Positions 47,820 through 57,171 of a stretch of 64,000 nt of DNA are shown here, in pieces. The position numbers and the translations under genes were made by a program. The notes beneath the pieces were generated by a model that saw only the letters and a program-made list of their open reading frames with translations, was not told where the DNA came from and made no database searches. The stretch spans positions 2,728,001 through 2,792,000 of the forward strand of contig JAMSLZ010000003.1 in assembly GCA_026027325.1 (NCBI GenBank). Direction: 5' to 3'. The stretch is from Actinomucor elegans (taxonomy: Eukaryota > Mucoromycota > Mucoromycetes > Mucorales > Mucoraceae). How positions within the stretch are numbered: the stretch's first letter is position 1; the number at the start of each line of letters is the position of its first letter.

Positions 47820-48709
47820 ATGATGCTTAGCGAACCTACTCCGTTTACGCAACCTTTCAATTTTAATGATATTCAAAGAGTTCATCCGTTGTCTGCTTCC
47901 CCTGGTTCTTCCGCCTTTTTTCGTGCAACATCCCCTGTTCAATCAACTGCTATGAATATGGATGATGTTACAACTATCTTTGTAGTGGGATTCCCCGAGG
48001 ATATGGCCGAAAGAGAGTTTCAAAATATGTTTACTTTTTGTCATGGGTTTGAGGCTGCTTCTTTGAAATGGCATTGCAAAGATCAAGAAGAAGATAATAT
48101 CCCATCAAACGGCGGTAAAAAGCAAATGGTACATACATTATAATGATTATATATTACACAAAACTGACACTTCATTAGATCGGATTTGCTAGATTTCGTA
48201 CTCGTTTAGAAGCACTCGAAGCAATTGAAGTCTTGAGTGGTAAAAAGATAGATCAGGAAAAAGGCACTGTATTGAAAGCTGAAATGGCAAAGAAGAATCT
48301 ACACATTAAAAGAGGCTCCGCCACTCAAACATCTACCTCTACATCTTCATCCACATCTACTGCAACTGCTCCAGTTACAACCACTAGTCCTATCAATACT
48401 TCTATTGCAAATTCAGAATCTTCGTCTTTCAAGAATATGCGCGGTTATGACTCTTTCTCACCTCTTCCCAGTGATCTTTTGTCGCCTCAAGACTATAAGA
48501 ACGACTTGTACATTGACCCTATCGTATCACCTACTTCCCATTTTAACGATTCGCTCTTTGGCATTCGTTCACAGTCATTTGATCAAGACTTAGGCTTCAT
48601 TTCATCTCGTGCATTCAGCTTAGGTACTTCATCCATCCAACAACAGCATCAACATCAGCATATTCAATCACATCAGCATCAACAACAGCATCAACAACAA
48701 CAACAACAG

Positions 48710-48747
<38 letters not shown>

Positions 48748-49327
48748 GCAAGCTATTCAATTGAGTAGATTGCCCAAACTTATGAATGAAACTGAACAAG
48801 AATATCATTATCTCAGCAAATCGTCTCCAGTACCTAATGAACGTTTTGACAGCATAGAGCAAGACTTGATGCGTATGGGATCCCTGTCCCTGATGACCAA
48901 CACTATGGACCTGAGATCTCCAAGCCTTTCTTCACCTATCCAACGTTTACCAAACCCCGCTGATCAAAACCCCCCATGTAATACCCTTTATGTTGGTAAC
49001 TTGCCACCTAACACTTCTGAAGAAGAGCTCAGACAGGTCTTTTCGGTCTGCAAAGGCTATCGCCGCATGTGCTTCCGTACAAAGCCTCAAGGTCCTATGT
49101 GCTTTGTCGAGTTTGAAGATATAGTCTTTGCCTCTCAAGCTTTAAACGAATTACAAGGGCATAGTTTAACAAACTCCGTCAAGGGCGGTATCCGTTTATC
49201 ATATAGCAAGAACCCATTATTTATCAAGCCTAACAAGGAAAACAGCTTGCCTATGAGCTTCAAGCAAATGGGCAATGTTCTCATGTCTGATCGCAGCAGA
49301 GATTTTATGTTTGATCCTCAATTATAA
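47820..49327 (+). CDS. Whi3-like RNA-binding protein with two RRMs and a polyQ tract
   Basis: Two exons, 47820-48128 and 48179-49327, with a 50-nt intron; 485 residues. RRM1 spans about residues 48-135 ([20 protein letters not shown] ... [19 protein letters not shown]). RRM2 lies at about 380-465: [20 protein letters not shown] ... [20 protein letters not shown], then [13 protein letters not shown], which is close to Whi3/Whi4 and their fission-yeast relatives. Between them a Ser/Thr-rich region leads into a long Gln/His stretch encoded by CAG/CAA repeats at 48640-48752. Whi3 binds mRNAs such as cyclin messages and forms condensates through its polyQ in filamentous fungi. A similar role is inferred. 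ATG 47823 is an alternative start. Confidence 0.9.
48640..48752 (+). repeat. CAG/CAA trinucleotide repeat coding polyglutamine
   Basis: Mixed CAA, CAG, CAT and CAC codons code a Gln/His-rich tract with about 24 glutamines nearly in a row at its end, between the two RRMs. Confidence 0.95.
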
Positions 49328-49820
49328 CTTCATTATAGATTCATCTCCTCCCTTCATCCTCTATATATTTGAAAGCATTTTACTTTATCTATTCTATACA
49401 TTCTTCTCTTAGGAACCCTCTTTTTTATATTTAAAAAATTACATATAGCACGTTAACATAATATAATCTCGCAAACCAGACAAAAACTCATTACTTATAC
49501 ATCCCTTTTTTTTTTACATATAGAAAACTTGTTAAAACTAATAAAAAAAAATTACATCTTTTAAAATACATATTTGACATCCATTTCTCGAGTCTATTGT
49601 ATATTCTTGTAAACAGAGAAGCAAGATCTGCCACAAACAAAACCCTATAAGGCATTTTATCAAAACGTCATCTTCCCGATCAAGGGCAAGGGCGGCAAGC
49701 GATGATCTATCCAATAAAAATCAATGGAACATTGTTTCCGTGCTTAGAAATCAATTTGTTATACGCTTATATTATATATATATAAGCATCAGTTTCTCTC
49801 ATCTTGCTTTTTGATTAAGC
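49328..49820. other. Intergenic between Whi3-like and AIFM2-like genes
   Basis: 493 bp with AT-rich 3' flank and a TATATATATATA stretch near 49774, about 45 bp before the next ATG, which could serve as a TATA element. Confidence 0.45.
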
Positions 49821-51048
49821 ATGGTTAAAAACATTGTTATTGTCGGTGGCGGCTTCGCTGGAACTCAAGTAGCCAGTGGGTTGGAAAAGGCGCTTGTCAA
49901 GGCCAATGACCAAAATCATCGCATTATTCTCATCGAAAAGGTATGATAATGCGTTAATTATCAACCGTCTACTAATTTGATTTCAATAGAAAACCCACTT
50001 TTACCATGCTATTGCAGGCCTTCGATCAGCTGTCTTGGATTGGGATAGCAAAATCATGATTCCATACACAAATCTGTTTCAAATCAAGACTAACAAGGTG
50101 GTTCAAGCAAGTGCTGTCAAATTGCAAAAGGACCTGATTGAGCTAGATCACTCCGACTCAGAATTTGGAAATACCATCAGCTATGACTATTTGATCCTCT
50201 GTACAGGCACGCATTATCCTGCCCCTGCAAAAGCTGCCACGTTAGATTACAAAAGCTCGCGTGCTAATCTTGAATCACTGCGTACTCAAATTAAATCGGC
50301 CAAATCCATTGTCATTGTCGGTGGTGGCCCTGTAGGTATCGAATTAGCTGGTGAAATACGCGATGTCTACAAGGACACAAAGATCACTATTGTTCATAAC
50401 AAGGACGGGCTTATGGATGAAGCATCGCTTCCTGCTCCCAAGCTGAGACAAAAGCTACACAAACTGACCGAAAAAAACAACGTCGACACACTCTTTAACA
50501 GTCAAGTCATTCTTCCTACTGATCTAAACGAATCATTCTATGTACCCGAAGGCTGCATAGTTGAAACTACAAGTGGTAAAACGCTTACAGATGTTGATTT
50601 GGTTTTATTGGCTTTTGGTAACCGTCCACAAACCGAGTGGCTCAAGAACACCCCGCTTGGTGCTGCGATTGTTAACGCCAATGGTTATGTCAAAGTCAAA
50701 AGGACATTGCAAATCGACCATGCTGATCTGGATCACGCCTTCGTAATAGGTGATGTGGCTGATTTGAAGGAAACCAAGCTAGCTTACCGTATAGGTGCTC
50801 ATGTTCCTGTGGTTGTAGAAAATCTAATGCAAATTGCTCTGAAAAGCGCAAAACCTACTGCAGAATACAAAAAGGGCCCTGATGCCATGGCTGTGACGTT
50901 TGGAAAAAACCAAGGCGCTGGTATACTTCCTCTATTTGGTGGAGTTACGGTGGGAAATTGGATAGTCTCGACCTTAAAGGGTGCTTCTCTCTTTACCAGC
51001 CAAAGTTTCAAGGCCTTGAATGCCAAGGAAATTGATATTGCCAAGTAA
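49821..51048 (+). CDS. FAD-dependent oxidoreductase of the AIFM2/FSP1 (AMID) family
   Basis: Two exons, 49821-49940 and 49990-51048; 392 residues. An N-terminal FAD-binding Rossmann motif IVIVGGGFAGTQVA and an internal NADH-binding one IVIVGGGPVGIELAGE mark the two-dinucleotide-binding fold. LILCTGTHYPAP and HAFVIGDVADLKETKLAY are typical for AIFM2/AMID and fungal relatives. Family members oxidise NAD(P)H and reduce quinones; animal FSP1 regenerates ubiquinol and suppresses lipid peroxidation. There is no presequence or membrane segment, so a cytosolic or lipid-surface location is likely. No myristoylation glycine follows the Met (MVKN), unlike animal FSP1. Confidence 0.9.
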
Positions 51049-51465
51049 ACTACAATGTTTTGTTATACAAGAGCTTGTTGTGACTAATCTGTTCTTTTTT
51101 ATTCGAGGATTTAGAAGTACACTTCACAATAACTCCTCACATGTATTCTCTACTTCTACTATTATTACTACTCTAACTTTGATTATTGCGCTTGCTGCTG
51201 GATATACTATCAGCACCTATACCTAAAAGCGCACATTTACTATCTATTGATCTTTAATTAAACTACTTACTAATAAAATATTAAGCTACTTGAACATGCC
51301 GGTTGACATATGCCTATAAAACTGATCTAGGCATTGAATGAAGAGTAAAATTGATACGGCACTTGTATCATTGGGGCTGAGTGTTATTTCATTTAATACA
51401 TTCATTGTATTGAGGCAAAATAAAGTTTATGAATAGATAGAGGTATCCATTATAAGTATGAATTA

Positions 51466-51510
51466 TATCACATGCGACATTTGATCGGAATGGGCAAAGA
51501 GATCTATAGA
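51466..51510 (+). repeat. Dispersed GATGYGACATT element, copy
   Basis: TATCACATGCGACATTTGAT then CGGAATGGGCAAAGAGATCT and ATAGA, showing the 3' tail well. Confidence 0.6.
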
Positions 51511-51613
51511 GCTAGTTTACCTCAATTATATGCATTGTATAGTACATTTTGAGGAACGTACTATAATTATAATACTTTAGACAAGTAATGCTTCGGCCTG
51601 AGCCTGCAATAGT

Positions 51614-51650
51614 AATCAGATGCTATACTTTACCAGAATTGGTCGAAGAA
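51614..51650 (+). repeat. Dispersed GATGYGACATT element, degenerate partner
   Basis: AATCAGATGCTATACTTTAC then CAGAATTGGTCGAAGAA, 143 bp after the previous core. Confidence 0.5.
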
Positions 51651-52402
51651 TACAGTGAGGTGTTATGACGATGGTGTGATTTCCAGGGGTATAATCTAAG
51701 ATTCAATTTCTTCACAGCTTCCTTTGTTTTATAGAGCATGTAGGCTATATTTTCAAGGCTTGGTATTATAACAATATAGGTTCTATACACGCAGGCGTAT
51801 AGGAAATACTCGAATTATGGCTGCATTTATAAAATAATCTTTTATCCGCCATAGTTTAGTTAATTAAAGAAAGATCAAATCTCCTTTACACTTTTAGATA
51901 TGTCTTTTAGACACGTATGGGCCTTGCGAATACGCTTGTTGCCTACTGAGAACTTTTAAACATTTAAAGTGAGATCAAATTTTAGGCCGTTTTTTTTTTT
52001 TGTACTTTGAAATGATCCTTATGAATCTTTGACAGTCAATAAAAGCCGAAGGATTTTATAGTGAGAAGTCTTTGCATCATTTTATTAGGGCATAAAAAGA
52101 ATATTAAAGACGTGCTTCATTAGCCAAATTCTTTCCTTGCAGTTTCAGTTACATATCATCCGCTGCTTTATTTTATAATAATTAATATCTCGAATTACAA
52201 AACAGGCTTGATGATGAAACGGTGGCCCAGCCATGGCTGCAGTTTTACATAACCTTTTTGATTACAAGTTACTCTTTGTTGTTTATAGCGACATGTTGGT
52301 CTGATTTAGAGCTCTGAAATCTTCTTTAAAGCGCATATTAGCGACTTATTAACAAGTAGTAACATTTGCCAGCATAAATCCTCATATCAATACATCTATT
52401 AT

Positions 52403-52468
52403 ATCGAGATCTCTCAATCGTTCCTAGACTAATGTCGCATCTGACAGGTAGCCTGTACTCAGAATAAA
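52403..52468 (-). repeat. Dispersed GATGYGACATT element, copy
   Basis: Minus strand: ATTCTGAGTACAGGCTACCT, then GTCAGATGCGACATTAGTCT and AACGATTGAGAGATCTCG. Upstream box, core and tail are all present. Confidence 0.65.
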
Positions 52469-52570
52469 TCATCGAGTCTATTGGAATATTTGGCTGAAGT
52501 GCATAATGGGTGTATTGCGATGACCAAAAATTAATAGCAAAATATATACTTTTTATACACATTAATGATT

Positions 52571-52606
52571 TATAGATCTCGCAATGGATCCCAGTCAAAC
52601 ATCCCA
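52571..52606 (-). repeat. Dispersed GATGYGACATT element, degenerate partner
   Basis: Minus strand: GGGATGTTTGACTGGGATCC then ATTGCGAGATCTATA, about 155 bp before the previous copy on the same strand. Confidence 0.5.
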
Positions 52607-53105
52607 TTTGAATTATGTACCTTCTTCGTAATGAGTAGCCGCATCTAGTAAAACCTCAAGGGTGCTCATAAAAGCATAAAGAATAACATATATCGAGTGT
52701 ATATATATATGAATAGTTTCTCTTACGACGCCGAAATACGCATGATCCATAATGTAGATACATATTTCACAATAGCCATGTGCAGAAAAGGTCCATGTCA
52801 TGCATCACATGGTGTATCACCGTCCCGAAAATCCCGGCCAGGGACTCTCTCTCCATCACCTGATTTGAGTGATTTAGATTGTGATTCCTGGATAACCTGT
52901 TCAGTTTGTTCTTTTTACATATCTTCTTCCGATCATCATACCTAAGTTATAGCTTTCAGAGACGATGATTTTCGAGACTCTAAATCGACATATTGACTCT
53001 TCTTTAGAGGTATGCATGCAATCAAAGTTGCCCAAGGGCATCTTTAAGTACACAGACGCAGTTATATTGAGGGCATTCTTTCAATACAAAACTAAATAAT
53101 AGTAG

Positions 53106-55066
53106 ATGATAGACCGAGACTCGCTTGATAAATTAATGCTCGCTGATATTATTGAGTATTGTCAAGAGCGAGGTAGTCAGCATGTATACCAATAATACAA
53201 ATCACTTACAGGTAAATTTGGATAGGTTTAAAGACAGAGGGAGCGAAAGCCGAGTTAATTGAGGATTTAATTAGTTGGGTAAGCTTGTAGATGGTCAAGT
53301 ACATACATATACATATATCAACTGTTATTGACACACTTGGCAGAAAGAAAACATTCGTCTTATACCCGCACCTTCCACTCCCAGATTGTATACAGCATTG
53401 GAACTGCTTCCAGATTCCTCTTCCACACTACCTCCACAACAACGGCTCGAATTGAACTCTCGAGACCTATCTATGCTGTTTTTAGATGATAAGAACCCAG
53501 ATTTTGATATACCTTATCACGCACTTGTCGTTGGTAAAAAACTTGGAAGTGGAGGGTTCAAAGATTGCTATGCAGGTTTGTTGTACACAAATCGTATGTG
53601 AACCATTCGCACTGACCATGTATGTAGGGATGTACAAAGGGGTATGCATGTAATAGTAAGCATAGTATTGGTGTAGTAACAAGAGTGTATAGGAACCAGT
53701 AGCCATAGGTGAATTGCGATTAACACATTTCAATCAAGTGGATTTGGACGAGATAAAACACGAAATTAATGTTCTCAAGTAAGAAACAGAGCAAGGAGTG
53801 CAGAGTCAATCTAATCTTTATACATGTATAGGCAGCTTCGACATGAAAATGTCATTCGCTTTATAGGTGTTTGCACGCATCCTCAGCATTTATGTATTAT
53901 TACTGAGCTATGTGCAAAGGGGGATTTGTTTGATGTGATAAGAAATTATAAGAAACCAAACTTTTCGCAATTGGTAAGCTGATGAACTTTCTATGAGAAC
54001 ATTCTATCTAATTATGCAATGACGGAAAAGGTCATGTATATGTATGATATTGCGCTAGGTGTGTCTTATTTACATACAAGAAGGTAAATCATGGAGCAGT
54101 ATTTCTATAGAACACTAACACATATCGAATTAGACCTTCTATTATCCATAGAGTAACTACAAATGCTTGATAACCTCATTATATATTCTAATCTACATGT
54201 TTCTGTTCTAGGACCTGAAGTCGATGAACATCTTGGTATGAAATGTATAGAATACAGTATTGTTTCCTATACTAAATAGCATGCATACATAAAACTAGAT
54301 CTCGGGCGATGATCGAGCAAAGGTAAACGATTTTGGTTTGGCTAGAATAAGACCAAAAGCAAACGTGCTTATGCATACTCACTGTGGAACTCCTAATTGG
54401 TAATAGAAGCATGTTCATTCCTAGTATCTTTGAGATTAAATATACCATTTCGCGTTTGTAGGCAAGGTAACTTTTTCATGTCAGATTGATTCAGTTCATG
54501 TACTCAATAAATTCGCTATATACCAATATAGCGCCTGAATATTGGTCTTCAAATCCAAGCTATACTGAAAAGGTAAGTTTTTAAAGCATCATATTAGTCT
54601 CTATATTAATTTGCTTTCAAAAAAAAGGTCGATGTAAGTGCCGTATAATAAATAGAAAACAGTGCAACTCACATAGTTTACAAAAGATATATGCCTGTGG
54701 GCTTATATTTTGGGAGATCCTTAGCTGGGGAGAATACGGTTATCCATTTCAAGGTATGTAATCATTCACGAACCAAATAAGCTGTCATATTGAATATCTT
54801 TTTCATTGAATTAGATTTGACAGAACACGCGCTCTATGTAGCCGTAAAAGAGCATAGCTTAAGACCTCCATTAGGCAAATTGAGTCAAATATACCCTCAT
54901 AAACTTTCAGAGCTTATCATGGACATGTGGGAAGGCGAAGCACAGGCGGTAAAGCTTGCAATTAAATTTATGGTTTGGTTTCATCTCATCTATTTTTTTT
55001 TTCTTCTTCGTACAGAGACCCTCTATGAACCGAGTTGTAGATGTACTATCAGCTTATCTCACTTGA
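53106..55066 (+). CDS. SAP-domain protein kinase, TKL-like, with WNK-type lysine placement
   Basis: Sixteen exons (53106-53172, 53226-53278, 53344-53575, 53628-53641, 53693-53778, 53832-53973, 54031-54083, 54134-54152, 54212-54235, 54299-54399, 54462-54466, 54532-54572, 54628-54633, 54687-54753, 54815-54948, 55016-55066) join in phase to 364 residues. Residues 7-40 form a SAP motif (LADIIEYCQERGLKTEGAKA then ELIEDL), a DNA/chromatin-binding fold. The kinase domain is 100-364: glycine loop GSGGFKDCY (108-116), HRD 221-223, Asn228, DFG 241-243, APE 266-268. The beta-3 motif that should read VAIK is VAIG (125-128), while Lys113 in the loop sits where WNK kinases carry their ATP lysine. HRDLKSMNIL is TKL-like. 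The protein should be an active Ser/Thr or dual kinase only if Lys113 substitutes. Nuclear action is inferred from SAP. Confidence 0.82.
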
Positions 55067-55752
55067 AGAGACAATAAAAAACAGCAATTGGTTGTCTATC
55101 TACAAGTTCAATGTTTATTTTCTTTTAATCTAACCCTTCAATTGTTTACAAAGTTATCTTATGGTTTTTACTCTCGAGGGTTACACGAGCCTGGGTTCGT
55201 CTTCTTGTCCTACAAAGTGTATTTTTTCGACTAGTGGATTTAATGAGTATAATCAGGTCCTCGTCCAACATTCAGTAGCCTTTTTGCTTCATGGGTACAA
55301 TACAAAAATTAATCTCATCAAGGCCATTTTGAGATGCAGTTTACTATGTTGGTTCTTATTTTGAACTTCAAAGAGCAAGATGAAAGAAAAATCATGCACT
55401 GTATCAAAATGGCCTCTGCGAGTCACTATTATGCTCGCATAATCCTTTCATCTAACCTTCTCATAATGAAAACGTTTAGGCAGGTATTGGTCTGACTAAT
55501 AAAATATATACTAATTCAATGGCGCATCGTTCAGTACTAGTATCATAACATTGTTTTACTAAGCTAGCTAACTTTGTAGTCTGAGAATAAAACCTAATCC
55601 CGCCAACTTGAATGCAATACCCTCGACCAAATACATGCCATAACATAATTACTCATATATCCACATTCAACAAAGGTAGCACCTTAGTTTCCAGGAAATA
55701 TCTATTAAAAAGACAAGTTCTTTTCAATGAATACAATTTGGTAACGATATAT
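55067..55752. other. Intergenic after the SAP kinase
   Basis: 686 bp without a recognisable feature; the 67-codon ORF at 55161-55364 has no familiar motif. Confidence 0.45.
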
Positions 55753-56089
55753 TCACTTAGGAGAAGCCAATAGCTCGGACAGTACACCATTTTTAGCTTC
55801 AGGAGCGAGAGTTTTCTTTTTGTATTTGTTTGATATGTGCACTTTTTGAAAGAAAGTATAATTCTCTACCAATTGCATTAATGCTACGAGGAAAAAAAAA
55901 TCCTCCTCTTCGGTTCTATCGTCTAATTCATCACTATTTTTCATGCCAAAAAGTCTCAACTTCTGAAATTAGGAATTTAGTATACCTTGATCTTTCGGTC
56001 TGACGTCGTAACTGTTTAGCTTATGTTAATAATAAAATCTTATACCTGACAAAATCATGACTTGCTCCCAATGCCTTTAGTGGATTCAT
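55753..56089 (-). CDS. Uncertain small protein gene, about 81 residues
   Basis: A first exon from ATG 56089 (MNPLKALGASHDFV) ends at a good donor (CAG|GTATAAG). It joins in phase to LFGMKNSDELDDRTEEED and on, ending SELLASPK at TGA 55753-55755. A hydrophobic patch (DFFFLVALMQLVENYTFF) and a Lys-rich tail are visible. The only acceptor that keeps the frame (TTGAG) lies a few bases after a better-looking TTTCAG that would give an early stop. No family is recognised, so this may be a real small gene with alternative acceptors or a chance frame. Confidence 0.35.
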
Positions 56090-56201
56090 AATTGAGAATG
56101 CCGATTAGTCTTAGCTGGATGGTATGCAGCTTTTTTGTCTAGGAATCCATGATAGAGCAAAGGATTATTTTATTATTCTAAATCAAATAGGGCCGTCATC
56201 A

Positions 56202-56977
56202 TCATCCAACATAGTCTTCCAGGGATACATTAGCGTAGGTTCGAGTCCATAATCTGGCTTCTTCATCAAAGGCTTGCTTATCAGCAGTGTACACTTTAGC
56301 AACTTGGTAGTCTTGAGGAGAACTTGCATCAGGAGCATCTAATAATGCTTGGATAGACATGAGTGTAATTCTCAAGGTCATAGCAGGAGACCATTGGCTT
56401 TTAAGGACGTCCTAAAGCAAAAAATATTTTAGAAACGAAAGTGTATGCCGCGTCTTTTTGATTTACCAAGCAGATAGCACCCTATGAATGAATAGATATC
56501 AGATAAATTTGCATGGTTTATCTCGACAATTCACTTACAGTTTGAGAGCTAACATTGGGGTGGTATACTTTGGTGATGAACTTGATATTTGGAGGTGCAA
56601 AAGGGTGATTATCCTATAAACTTCCATAAGTACAAAGCGTTCTATGTAGAGTTCGTGATGTCTTACAGAGAGTTTAATATCAAGTAAAAAGGTACCGCCT
56701 GCAATACACAAAAGTTGAGTAAATCAAATAAAAAAAACACGGGTTTTTTCGCGTTACTTGCCTGCATATGGAGTATCTGGAGGGCCGTCGAGAGAACCCA
56801 ATAGATGATCTAAAGTTTAGTCCCAAGATTAGACTCGACTTTTTTTTAAAAAAAGAACGCTACATGTTTCGTACATATATCGTTGTCATTAGGTACACAG
56901 ACAGCTAATGGAGTAGTTGTATCGTTATTGACATCTGCTATTTCATTAACAATGCGTTTTTGCATGTTGGGAGGCAT
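56202..56977 (-). CDS. Ubiquitin-conjugating enzyme E2 (Ubc1/UBE2K-like)
   Basis: Six exons: 56977-56875, 56809-56762, 56698-56667, 56613-56539, 56481-56467, 56411-56202; 160 residues. The UBC fold shows IYHLLGSLDGPPDTPYAGGT, then HPFAPPNIKFITKVYHPNV with the HPN motif, and the catalytic cysteine (residue 90) in GAICLDVLKSQWSP. It takes ubiquitin from E1 and passes it to E3 ligases or substrates in the cytosol and nucleus. Residues after the core are too few for the UBA domain of Ubc1, so it is a core-only member. The intron after PYAG uses a GC donor (GCAG|GCAAGT), and one exon is only 15 nt long. Family membership is firm, subtype less so. Confidence 0.92.
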
Positions 56978-57171
56978 TTTGGATAATGAAGAAAGGGGGG
57001 AAAAAAAAAAGAAAAGACCGAAGTTTGAAATTTTTATTATGGCATCTTCCGCTTGCTGTTTTACTTTGCAGAGAGGCAGCGTGTTATTATGTATGTATAT
57101 ATATATATTAAAGAGATATAGATAAAAAAAAAAGTAGGGAATACAATAGAACCAGTTCCATTGTGCAATTA

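Larger units (their letters stand above)
51049..53105. other. Gene-poor gap with paired dispersed motif copies
   Basis: About 2 kb. It holds two plus-strand copies (51466, 51614) and two minus-strand copies (52403, 52571) of the dispersed motif. The 82-codon ORF at 52697-52945 is not recognisable. Confidence 0.6.

Noticed and set aside
52697..52945. 82-codon plus-strand ORF before the SAP kinase
   Set aside because: It shows no domain, no intron logic connecting it to the kinase and an odd Ser/Cys-rich composition; support is too weak.
52965..53009. Upstream first exon for the SAP kinase (ATG 52965)
   Set aside because: It ends at a good donor, but no acceptor joins it in phase to the SAP exon, which has its own in-frame ATG at 53106.
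56228..56256. tRNA T-arm-like sequence GGTTCGAGTCC
   Set aside because: It lies inside the last exon of the E2 gene on the opposite strand, and no acceptor or anticodon stems surround it.
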